Assembly (NCBI RefSeq): GCF_026151205.1
Contig: NC_087084.1
Coordinates: forward strand, 10,445,453 to 10,505,452
Direction of reading: 5' to 3'
DNA from: Bolinopsis microptera
Lineage: Eukaryota > Ctenophora > Tentaculata > Lobata > Bolinopsidae
Length of the DNA: 60,000 nt
Position numbers and translations under genes: made by a program. A model generated the notes under the pieces. That model worked only from the letters and a program-made list of their open reading frames with translations, did not search any database and was not told where the DNA came from. Shown here in pieces: positions 11,655-22,700 of the stretch; the first letter of the stretch is position 1, and each line of letters starts with the position of its first letter.

Positions 11655-11735
11655 TAACCCTAACCCTCTAATCTGATCCCAACCCTAACCCTAACTCAAT
11701 CCTTAACAAAAACATATGCTGAAACCCTAACCATA
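11655..11735. repeat. Interstitial telomere-like CCCTAA clusters
   Basis: Short degenerate clusters of AACCCTAACCCT occur at 11655-11668 and 11681-11695, with another AACCCTAACC near 11725. Only a few units are present, so this is an interstitial patch, not a chromosome end. Confidence 0.6.
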
Positions 11736-12290
11736 ACGAGAAATTAGACTAACTTCCTTATACGGTCATATCACGTGATCGAGACAGTTTTTCGCCAATA
11801 TCTCGTCAGGAGAGCATTTTAACCCTATGTCATGGGGGGTGATTCGGAATCAGCGTCCGAAAATACATCGATTGAAGTTGGTTACAACCGTCGGGGGCCC
11901 TTTTAGAACAATCTCGAAAATCGACTGTAGAGTGATTAAGCACGCTCGCATTTCAAGCACTTTTTTTGGATTTTTGACCAAGTAAGTCTTTTACCTAGCT
12001 TGCTACATGCTAGTTTATTGCTTGCTTTTCCCACAAATAGCTTAGAATGCGACGTGAAAAATGTTAAGCAAAAATGTTTCGATCAACTTTATAATTGAAA
12101 AATATTTGCTTTTTTGCAAAAGTTTCATCAAACAAATTTAAAAAAAATCTTAACGGGTGATACTCGTAAAGTATTTTTTCCATAAGACCGTCGACGCGTC
12201 CAACTCGGCGCGCATCCTGGTATTAGTAGGTTATAAACCTACAAAAAAATCCCGATTGAAGATTTTAAGTACTTTTTCATTTTTCTTTTA
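11736..12290. repeat. Left flank of satellite: dispersed repeat with direct copy at 18.0 kb
   Basis: The segment 12153-12246 (AACGGGTGATACTCGTAAA, then CCAACTCGGCGCGC, then a TAGGTT-TAAACCTA hairpin) recurs in the same orientation at 18036-18132. The satellite array therefore lies between two direct copies of a dispersed repeat. No ORF is visible. Confidence 0.6.
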
Positions 12291-15200
12291 CCCAGGAAAC
12301 CCTACCGGCTGGGGTATATCTCCAAAAGTAAAATAGATAGAACCTTCCGGTTTTCAACAAAATGTCCGTCTCGTAAATTTAAAGGAGCCTCCCCAGGAGG
12401 ACAATTGGGGACAATTTAGATTCTGAATTAAACCAAAAAGTTTGATTTTTGGCTAAATTAAAGATTGCAGCTTTTAAACTTTGCAAAGTCATGTCGTTGT
12501 CATGACTACTAAACTAAATGCAGCGTGTGAAAGGTAAACTCGATGTGACGCGCGACGCCCAACGTGCTGTTGAAAATCTATAACCTCTAGCAAGCCCAGC
12601 AGGCGGTAAGGTTTTCTGGGTAGGCGAGAGAGCTAAGAGTTCATAGTTCAGCTGCAAAAGAAAGCAGAAGGAAGGGGGGGGGGAAGTGGAAAGGGGGGGG
12701 GGGGGGAGTTGCAGGGAGGTAGGGGGATGTTTTGCGATATAAGACTTATAATTTCGGCGGAAAATGTATGAAGTTTTAAAAGTCGATTTTGAGGACGAAG
12801 ATCGCGTTTTTACCTACCTATCCAGGAGTCCCCTTTCTTGTTGGCGAAATTCTCTACTTTCTTTTGATATTTTAAAATTGAAATTTGACTTGATTGGTGG
12901 AGAGTTATGGTTTGTCAAAGTGAACGTTTTAAAATGAGAGCGCAAATTCTTTTATACGCGCGTAGGTTCGGCCCAGGAAACCCTACCGGCTGGGGTATAT
13001 CTCCAAAAGTAAAATAGATAGAACCTTCCGGTTTTCAACAAAATGTCCGTCTCGTAAATTTAAAGGAGCCTCCCCAGGAGGACAATTGGGGACAATTTAG
13101 ATTCTGAATTAAACCAAAAAGTTTGATTTTTGGCTAAATTAAAGATTGCAGCTTTTAAACTTTGCAAAGTCATGTCGTTGTCATGACTACTAAACTAAAT
13201 GCAGCGTGTGAAAGGTAAACTCGATGTGACGCGCGACGCCCAACGTGCTGTTGAAAATCTATAACCTCTAGCAAGCCCAGCAGGCGGTAAGGTTTTCTGG
13301 GTAGGCGAGAGAGCTAAGAGTTCATAGTTCAGCTGCAAAAGAAAGCAGAAGGAAGGGGGGGGGGAAGTGGAAAGGGGGGGGGGGGGGAGTTGCAGGGAGG
13401 TAGGGGGATGTTTTGCGATATAAGACTTATAATTTCGGCGGAAAATGTATGAAGTTTTAAAAGTCGATTTTGAGGACGAAGATCGCGTTTTTACCTACCT
13501 ATCCAGGAGTCCCCTTTCTTGTTGGCGAAATTCTCTACTTTCTTTTGATATTTTAAAATTGAAATTTGACTTGATTGGTGGAGAGTTATGGTTTGTCAAA
13601 GTGAACGTTTTAAAATGAGAGCGCAAATTCTTTTATACGCGCGTAGGTTCGGCCCAGGAAACCCTACCGGCTGGGGTATATCTCCAAAAGTAAAATAGAT
13701 AGAACCTTCCGGTTTTCAACAAAATGTCCGTCTCGTAAATTTAAAGGAGCCTCCCCAGGAGGACAATTGGGGACAATTTAGATTCTGAATTAAACCAAAA
13801 AGTTTGATTTTTGGCTAAATTAAAGATTGCAGCTTTTAAACTTTGCAAAGTCATGTCGTTGTCATGACTACTAAACTAAATGCAGCGTGTGAAAGGTAAA
13901 CTCGATGTGACGCGCGACGCCCAACGTGCTGTTGAAAATCTATAACCTCTAGCAAGCCCAGCAGGCGGTAAGGTTTTCTGGGTAGGCGAGAGAGCTAAGA
14001 GTTCATAGTTCAGCTGCAAAAGAAAGCAGAAGGAAGGGGGGGGGGGAAGTGGAAAGGGGGGGGGGGGGGGAGTTGCAGGGAGGTAGGGGGATGTTTTGCG
14101 ATATAAGACTTATAATTTCGGCGGAAAATGTATGAAGTTTTAAAAGTCGATTTTGAGGACGAAGATCGCGTTTTTACCTACCTATCCAGGAGTCCCCTTT
14201 CTTGTTGGCGAAATTCTCTACTTTCTTTTGATATTTTAAAATTGAAATTTGACTTGATTGGTGGAGAGTTATGGTTTGTCAAAGTGAACGTTTTAAAATG
14301 AGAGCGCAAATTCTTTTATACGCGCGTAGGTTCGGCCCAGGAAACCCTACCGGCTGGGGTATATCTCCAAAAGTAAAATAGATAGAACCTTCCGGTTTTC
14401 AACAAAATGTCCGTCTCGTAAATTTAAAGGAGCCTCCCCAGGAGGACAATTGGGGACAATTTAGATTCTGAATTAAACCAAAAAGTTTGATTTTTGGCTA
14501 AATTAAAGATTGCAGCTTTTAAACTTTGCAAAGTCATGTCGTTGTCATGACTACTAAACTAAATGCAGCGTGTGAAAGGTAAACTCGATGTGACGCGCGA
14601 CGCCCAACGTGCTGTTGAAAATCTATAACCTCTAGCAAGCCCAGCAGGCGGTAAGGTTTTCTGGGTAGGCGAGAGAGCTAAGAGTTCATAGTTCAGCTGC
14701 AAAAGAAAGCAGAAGGAAGGGGGGGGGGAAGTGGAAAGAGGGGGGGGGGGGGAGTTGCAGGGAGGTAGGGGGATGTTTTGCGATATAAGACTTATAATTT
14801 CGGCGGAAAATGTATGAAGTTTTAAAAGTCGATTTTGAGGACGAAGATCGCGTTTTTACCTACCTATCCAGGAGTCCCCTTTCTTGTTGGCGAAATTCTC
14901 TACTTTCTTTTGATATTTTAAAATTGAAATTTGACTTGATTGGTGGAGAGTTATGGTTTGTCAAAGTGAACGTTTTAAAATGAGAGCGCAAATTCTTTTA
15001 TACGCGCGTAGGTTCGGCCCAGGAAACCCTACCGGCTGGGGTATATCTCCAAAAGTAAAATAGATAGAACCTTCCGGTTTTCAACAAAATGTCCGTCTCG
15101 TAAATTTAAAGGAGCCTCCCCAGGAGGACAATTGGGGACAATTTAGATTCTGAATTAAACCAAAAAGTTTGATTTTTGGCTAAATTAAAGATTGCAGCTT

Positions 15201-17393
15201 TTAAACTTTGCAAAGTCATGTCGTTGTCATGACTACTAAACTAAATGCAGCGTGTGAAAGGTAAACTCGATGTGACGCGCGACGCCCAACGTGCTGTTGA
15301 AAATCTATAACCTCTAGCAAGCCCAGCAGGCGGTAAGGTTTTCTGGGTAGGCGAGAGAGCTAAGAGTTCATAGTTCAGCTGCAAAAGAAAGCAGAAGGAA
15401 GGGGGGGGGGGAAGTGGAAAGGGGGGGGGGGGGGAGTTGCAGGGAGGTAGGGGGATGTTTTGCGATATAAGACTTATAATTTCGGCGGAAAATGTATGAA
15501 GTTTTAAAAGTCGATTTTGAGGACGAAGATCGCGTTTTTACCTACCTATCCAGGAGTCCCCTTTCTTGTTGGCGAAATTCTCTACTTTCTTTTGATATTT
15601 TAAAATTGAAATTTGACTTGATTGGTGGAGAGTTATGGTTTGTCAAAGTGAACGTTTTAAAATGAGAGCGCAAATTCTTTTATACGCGCGTAGGTTCGGC
15701 CCAGGAAACCCTACCGGCTGGGGTATATCTCCAAAAGTAAAATAGATAGAACCTTCCGGTTTTCAACAAAATGTCCGTCTCGTAAATTTAAAGGAGCCTC
15801 CCCAGGAGGACAATTGGGGACAATTTAGATTCTGAATTAAACCAAAAAGTTTGATTTTTGGCTAAATTAAAGATTGCAGCTTTTAAACTTTGCAAAGTCA
15901 TGTCGTTGTCATGACTACTAAACTAAATGCAGCGTGTGAAAGGTAAACTCGATGTGACGCGCGACGCCCAACGTGCTGTTGAAAATCTATAACCTCTAGC
16001 AAGCCCAGCAGGCGGTAAGGTTTTCTGGGTAGGCGAGAGAGCTAAGAGTTCATAGTTCAGCTGCAAAAGAAAGCAGAAGGAAGGGGGGGGGGAAGTGGAA
16101 AGGGGGGGGGGGGGGAGTTGCAGGGAGGTAGGGGGATGTTTTGCGATATAAGACTTATAATTTCGGCGGAAAATGTATGAAGTTTTAAAAGTCGATTTTG
16201 AGGACGAAGATCGCGTTTTTACCTACCTATCCAGGAGTCCCCTTTCTTGTTGGCGAAATTCTCTACTTTCTTTTGATATTTTAAAATTGAAATTTGACTT
16301 GATTGGTGGAGAGTTATGGTTTGTCAAAGTGAACGTTTTAAAATGAGAGCGCAAATTCTTTTATACGCGCGTAGGTTCGGCCCAGGAAACCCTACCGGCT
16401 GGGGTATATCTCCAAAAGTAAAATAGATAGAACCTTCCGGTTTTCAACAAAATGTCCGTCTCGTAAATTTAAAGGAGCCTCCCCAGGAGGACAATTGGGG
16501 ACAATTTAGATTCTGAATTAAACCAAAAAGTTTGATTTTTGGCTAAATTAAAGATTGCAGCTTTTAAACTTTGCAAAGTCATGTCGTTGTCATGACTACT
16601 AAACTAAATGCAGCGTGTGAAAGGTAAACTCGATGTGACGCGCGACGCCCAACGTGCTGTTGAAAATCTATAACCTCTAGCAAGCCCAGCAGGCGGTAAG
16701 GTTTTCTGGGTAGGCGAGAGAGCTAAGAGTTCATAGTTCAGCTGCAAAAGAAAGCAGAAGGAAGGGGGGGGGGAAGTGGAAAGGGGGGGGGGGGGGAGTT
16801 GCAGGGAGGTAGGGGGATGTTTTGCGATATAAGACTTATAATTTCGGCGGAAAATGTATGAAGTTTTAAAAGTCGATTTTGAGGACGAAGATCGCGTTTT
16901 TACCTACCTATCCAGGAGTCCCCTTTCTTGTTGGCGAAATTCTCTACTTTCTTTTGATATTTTAAAATTGAAATTTGACTTGATTGGTGGAGAGTTATGG
17001 TTTGTCAAAGTGAACGTTTTAAAATGAGAGCGCAAATTCTTTTATACGCGCGTAGGTTCGGCCCAGGAAACCCTACCGGCTGGGGTATATCTCCAAAAGT
17101 AAAATAGATAGAACCTTCCGGTTTTCAACAAAATGTCCGTCTCGTAAATTTAAAGGAGCCTCCCCAGGAGGACAATTGGGGACAATTTAGATTCTGAATT
17201 AAACCAAAAAGTTTGATTTTTGGCTAAATTAAAGATTGCAGCTTTTAAACTTTGCAAAGTCATGTCGTTGTCATGACTACTAAACTAAATGCAGCGTGTG
17301 AAAGGTAAACTCGATGTGACGCGCGACGCCCAACGTGCTGTTTAAAATCTATAACCTCTAGCAAGCCCAGCAGGCGGTAAGGTTTTCTGGGTA
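12291..17393. repeat. Satellite array, 681-683 bp unit, 7.5 copies
   Basis: Units begin with CCCAGGAAACCCTACCGGCT at 12291, 12972, 13653, 14336, 15018, 15700, 16381 and 17062; the last is cut at about 332 bp. Copies are nearly identical. Differences are confined mainly to two homopolymeric G tracts in each unit (after GAAGGA and after GTGGAAA) and rare substitutions, for example at 17343 in the last copy. No ORF of useful length exists in either strand. Such uniformity indicates very recent amplification or ongoing homogenisation. The array sits between direct copies of a dispersed repeat, so it may be the expanded internal repeat of a mobile element. Confidence 0.97.
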
Positions 17394-19330
17394 AGTGCAC
17401 CCCATGTGCAGGAATCTTAAAATAGCGCAATTACGCTAAAACCCGTTTACTGCAGTGACTGGTGTTCAAAATAAAATGTAATGGAAGATTAAATTAAATA
17501 CTCGTTGTCGTACGTTGTATGACCCGCCGCGCCTGAGTGCGCGGCTCCCCTGTATCGTAAAAACTCTAAAGTGAAACGACAATGGGGGTCAGGACGTAAT
17601 ACATACAAGATACTCGTCTAAATTCCTTCGAAGTATCTAGGCTTGACGCGACGATGCTCTATTTAGAGCCCTCTCGCTTGCAGTATATACAATATAGCGC
17701 GCGACAGCCTTGACGGATGTTACTCGTCTAAATTTCTTCGAAGTAGCGCGCGCCGCTTTCTTCTCGAAATGGCCCGATGGCAAGTGCTACGAAGTACCGC
17801 GCGCCGGGCCAGATCATTAACAATGGTCAAGCGACCGCCGTACGCGTAGACTCATGGCTAGGTGAAAGCTTGACGGATCAGAATGTTATACTTGTCTAAA
17901 TGTCTTCGAAGTAGCGCTCGCCGCTTAATTCTTTTCGAAATTTTAGCCAGATGCAAGTGCTTTCTTTTTTGAAATATGACCGAGCCGGCGAGGCGAAGCT
18001 TGCTTCGAACTCGAAGTAGCACGCGCGCCGGTTCAGTATTAACGGGTGATACTCGTAAAATATCGGTTCCATATATTGGACCATCGACGAGTCCAACTCG
18101 GCGCGCGTCCTGGTAGGTTGTAAACCTACAATGTACAAGTTCAGTACATGAACATCAATAATTGTTACCTAGCTTGTTGATTTAATTGACGATGTCAACC
18201 CTTCCAGATCGTTGCTCTGCGAATTAACAGAGCAACGATGCGAAGTAAGAATGATAGTTTGCGCGAGTCCTCCAACCTAGCTTGCTAATCTCTCGCTAGT
18301 ATCGGTTCTCTTCATGTCACATATGACATATGCAAGAAGCTCGAAAAGAGCGCCACGCCTAATGAGAATTTGCATTGTTAGTTTGACTAACCTGTTCCTA
18401 AAAGCAGACATTGTTGATTGTATGTTTCTTTCTATCACATTTCGCACGTCAGTCGCTTAGCTCAAGCTGTTTTGAGGAGTCTGAAGTCACGCGCGATGGA
18501 GGGATTAAAGCTTATTGCTAATGTAGCCCGATATCCAGTATGATCAATCATGCGATCACACTCTAATAACTAAAACAAAACTCAAGATTATCTTCTTTCA
18601 AAACAAAATTGCAAATTATTCCAGAAAAACTAATGCGTTATATTTTCACATAAATCAGGCAAAATCATAATCTTAAACTATTTATCAATATATGAACACA
18701 CTATAGCATTAATCATATTTACACGGATATTTAAGCACAACTTTGAAATAAAATCAAACTCAAACGTAATAACTACGCATGTAGCATGCAATCTAACAAT
18801 CCGTAACCTCAAATAATTATTAACAATGAAGTGATTAAAGCTTAGTCCTGCAGGTTATTGCCTTACTATGCACTTTGCGGCTTGAAATTTCCTTTTAAAA
18901 GTGATAAAATTTGGTGCCAATATGATAACACAAAATGTTACCACTTTTGAGAGAAAAATGCATGCCGTAAAATGCTGCAGTAAGGTAAACTACTGTAATT
19001 CAATGTCCAAATCATGACCAATCGATTAAATTTTATTTGTGTAACTGTAGGCTATTTATAAATAAATTTCCCACAACTGTACGATGGTTAAAACTTTAAA
19101 TAAATTAAAAAATGACTGACGTTCATCAACGACAAATGTACATGCTTTAACATTAACTTGCGTTATTGTTGCCTGCAACAATAATTTATAATTTATCAAC
19201 ATTAATTAGAACAGCCAGAAACCCAAGAGTCAAGTTTCTGATTCTTCTTCAGGAAACCACGGACTTGAAACCAGATCTACTGACTTTGCTATCATTGAGT
19301 AACGATAATTTGAAGTCAACCAACAATGGT
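17394..19330. repeat. Right flank of satellite and intergenic DNA
   Basis: From 17394 to about 18500 the sequence is CGCG-rich dispersed repeat that shares blocks with 600-1000 and 12153-12246. A perfect 12-bp stem (ATCGTTGCTCTG and its complement, 8-base loop) lies at 18207-18238. From about 18500 the DNA is AT-rich, and no gene is seen before the golgin 3' end. Confidence 0.5.
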
Positions 19331-19331
19331 A

Positions 19332-19337
19332 TTTAAT
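19332..19337 (-). terminator. Possible golgin polyadenylation signal
   Basis: ATTAAA on the minus strand, about 90 bases past the golgin stop codon, is the nearest variant poly(A) hexamer. Confidence 0.35.
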
Positions 19338-19425
19338 AAAGCTACTTCTTTAACCAGAATTTATGTCACAAATACTAATTCACTCCGCTGAACTCCGCAG
19401 AATATTTAACTTCAGAACCTAATCC

Positions 19426-19770
19426 TCACGTGCTTCCTCCGCGGAGAATCTCAGACTTTTCCTTCTCAGAGAACTTTAAAACGGCCAGAATAACTTTCAG
19501 AAGTTGGTCAGTGTGCTCACCCTTCAGATATTTATACATGACATCCTTCAAGTAATCATACTCACTCTCCAACATATACCCCTCGCTATAGTCACTTGAT
19601 ATGGATATTCTCCCTGCTGAGATATTGTAACCGGGGAGTGGTCGGTCTGTAGGTCTGTCTGTTTTTCTGTCTTTCAGAATCTCAACTTCTTTGAGAAGTC
19701 GCTGTCTTTCTCGGGAGCTCTCTTCCATTACTCTGTTTACATCTTCAAGATGTCTCTGTTCGTTTGACTC
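19426..19770 (-). CDS. GOLGA4: Golgin terminal exon with GRIP domain
   Basis: It carries 114 residues. The last of the coiled coil is followed by a short linker and the GRIP domain from about residue 75, including the invariant Tyr in DYLKDV, which in golgin-245 contacts Arl1. A DRKTDRPTDRP stretch is an in-frame GACAGAC-type microsatellite. Confidence 0.92.
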   Translation of the reverse strand, partial: ESNEQRHLEDVNRVMEESSRERQRLLKEVEILKDRKTDRPTDRPLPGYNISAGRISISSDYSEGYMLESEYDYLKDVMYKYLKGEHTDQLLKVILAVLKFSEKEKSEILRGGST

Positions 19771-22700
19771 CTGCAAAAGTTATAATAACTATATTTTTGT
19801 GATTTTTAAAATGTTACACTATCACTAGGCTTTATTCAGTAGTCGTTAATCGTTACCCATCTCACTTAATAATACTCTCTAAATAATCCTGGAAAATGAT
19901 AGTGTATGTGTATCAAGTGACATGACGTCACAACGCACGTGACATGACGTCACAACGCACGTGACATGACGTCACAACGCACCTGCCACTGTTTTAGCCT
20001 CATCTCATATTCCTGGTTAGCGTTAAATATAGCCTCGTTCTTGATCGTCTCAATCTCTATCTTATGTCTCCGAATCAAGTTTTCTAGATGTTTCTTCAGA
20101 TCGGCTGTCTCCTCAGGGTTAGACCTGTTTCCGGGAACGTGATCTCCCCCAAGGTGGGTTTCTAGTTCCTGTATTCTGTTCTCCAACTTATCTGTAGTTT
20201 CCTGAGATTTCATATGCTAATTAAGTTTATAGCAATATAAGAACATTTGTAAAGCGTGATTAATAAATAACTCTTCATCTCTTTAAAGAAGTGATGTTGG
20301 TTACTTTATTAATGCTAAATTCCAAAATGTATCAAAGAATTCCAAATGTGGAAGGATTTCAGTTTAAGATTTAAGTATGAACAGCGAACCTGCAAGTTCA
20401 TGTTGTAGGCCATGTCTAGGTTGAAGACAATCTCGTCATGCTCAGTTCTGGGAATGGTATCTCTCCGGATATTATTCAGCTCAGATAAATTATCTTTCTT
20501 CAGCTTGGAGATCTCCTGTGAACCGGGGGTTCATGTTTATTGTTTAAATTAAATTTTTCAAGCGCGGTATACAAACTCGTAGTTTGAGTTAAATACGATA
20601 CACTGTGTTTGAAAAGAATTGCGGTATACAATATTTGGTTGTGTTCTGGTAACCTGATCACGTGATTCAAGAGATTCCTGAAGGTCACACAGCTGTTCTC
20701 GTAAGGAGTGAGACTTCTTCTCGGATAATAGTAACTTACTGCTGTACTCCGAAACCTGAGATAAGGAGGAATATCAGAAGAAAGATTGTCTAGCAACAGG
20801 AAGGTAAACATCGCAGTAAAAATGCTAATATTTAAGGTTGTACAGTTGCACAGTTAGAAGTTAATAACTACACAGCATTAATCAGTTATTGTAAAATAGG
20901 AAAAGACACAGAGATAACAAAGACAGAGACACAAAGATAACAGCAAAATCATGAAATTCAAAATAGTCGGAGAAGATTGAGAGAGTTGAGACCAATTCTT
21001 GTTTTAACTCGCGGCTGACCTGGACGCTACACTTTCCCTGAGCCTTATCGGCCTCCTCTTTCGCGCCAGCTAGCAAGGATTCCAATTTCTTAACCTGAGT
21101 TTGTAGTTTTACTATCTGGCCCTCTTCTTGTGTTACTTTCTGAGGAAACGACATTGTGAAAACGTATTATATGTGAAAACCTATTATTACCAAATTAATT
21201 TGCCATAATTTAAGCGGATCTACAATATTTACAGAGAACATAATATTTTCTTCACAAGCGAACCGTAAAATCTTGGTTTGAGCAGTAGCTTTTGGTAACC
21301 TGATGTTGCGCATCTGGGTATTTCACAACTTTCCTACACAACCAACACACATGAATTATCAATCACCATTTTCTACAATTTACTCGCTTGCTTTGTATCG
21401 TTTTGGCTTATCAATCACATTTAACAAACACTAATCATTCAACGTCTTTAATCAAGAGCCTGTAGCGTTTTATCACAGACTGAATCACTTGAAACGGTAC
21501 AAGTTGACTGCCTTATGATCACTTCAAACAACATCAGTATCTTTGGGATACACAGCCATGCAGAGAGATACAGCTGGGCAGCGTACTGGCTGTTTGTACT
21601 TCTGTCATCCCTCATTGGAGACACCCTCATCCTCTATGCATCTTCCCAGAACGTATTCAAATTTAATAAGTTCATAGTCACAGTCATCCAGCACATCGCA
21701 GTATGTGACCTTGTGTTTGCAGTCACGGCAGTGTTTCCTGCAGCTACCTCGTTGATCGCTAATTCATGGGTACTAGGAGATGCTCTGTGTTATGGTAAGG
21801 TCTATATTAGCAACTACATCTACACAGTAGGGATGGCTTTTGTTGCTGTTGTGACAACCACCAAACTCCTGCTTCTTAAATATCCAGTTCGGTGTGCACA
21901 TTGGACCAAGAGACTGGGACACAGAATATGCAGCCTCGTTTATATAATTCCTCTCGCAATTCCGGCAGCCGTTCTTATTGTGGATAAAAATGACATTGAA
22001 TTTGATTATACAACCTATAACTGCGAATACATGAACCAATCAGATGTGTGGATGAAAATAGCGCTAATTCTTGCTGTGATCACCATGTTTCTTCCAAATA
22101 TTGTGATTCTTGCTACAACAATCCCAACCCTGAAGTACCTAGCAACCGCCTGGAAGACCGCACGACGTGCCCGGGCAAGTTCCCCCCTGCAAGGAACTTT
22201 AACTGTAGCGCTAACTGCTACTATCTACTGCATCTCGACTTTACCTATGTTTGTTTTCTACATTAGCAAAGAAGATCCTCCAACCCTCTTCCAAGTCCGA
22301 TTTAAAAGAATAGCAAATTTCATGGGTATAATAAACATAATGTCTAATTTTTACATCTACACTCTGACGATTAAGAGTTTCAGAGATTTCCTTTCTTCAA
22401 GGATTTCTCTATCCTATCAGCTTGTCTGCGAACCATTACAACTTCAGGTACAACTTATATCAAACAGCCATCTCATACAAATAAATACAGATAAATCACG
22501 TATTAGTACACTACATGCAATGTATGCCTCAAGTATAACTTAACATGAATTATCACAAATAATAAACAGAGCAATATATTTTTAGATGAAGGCGAGCAAG
22601 ATAGAAGAGGAGCAGATAGGAGCAACACACAGATAAACGAAGCATCTGTTTGAATGTACACGATAAACTCAGAGTATCATGATCATGTAATTTGTGATTA

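Noticed and set aside
11655-11735. Chromosome end
   Set aside because: Only a few degenerate CCCTAA units are present and complex sequence continues on both sides.
12291-17393. CRISPR-like array
   Set aside because: The unit is about 682 bp with no short repeat-spacer alternation, and the genome is eukaryotic. It is a satellite.
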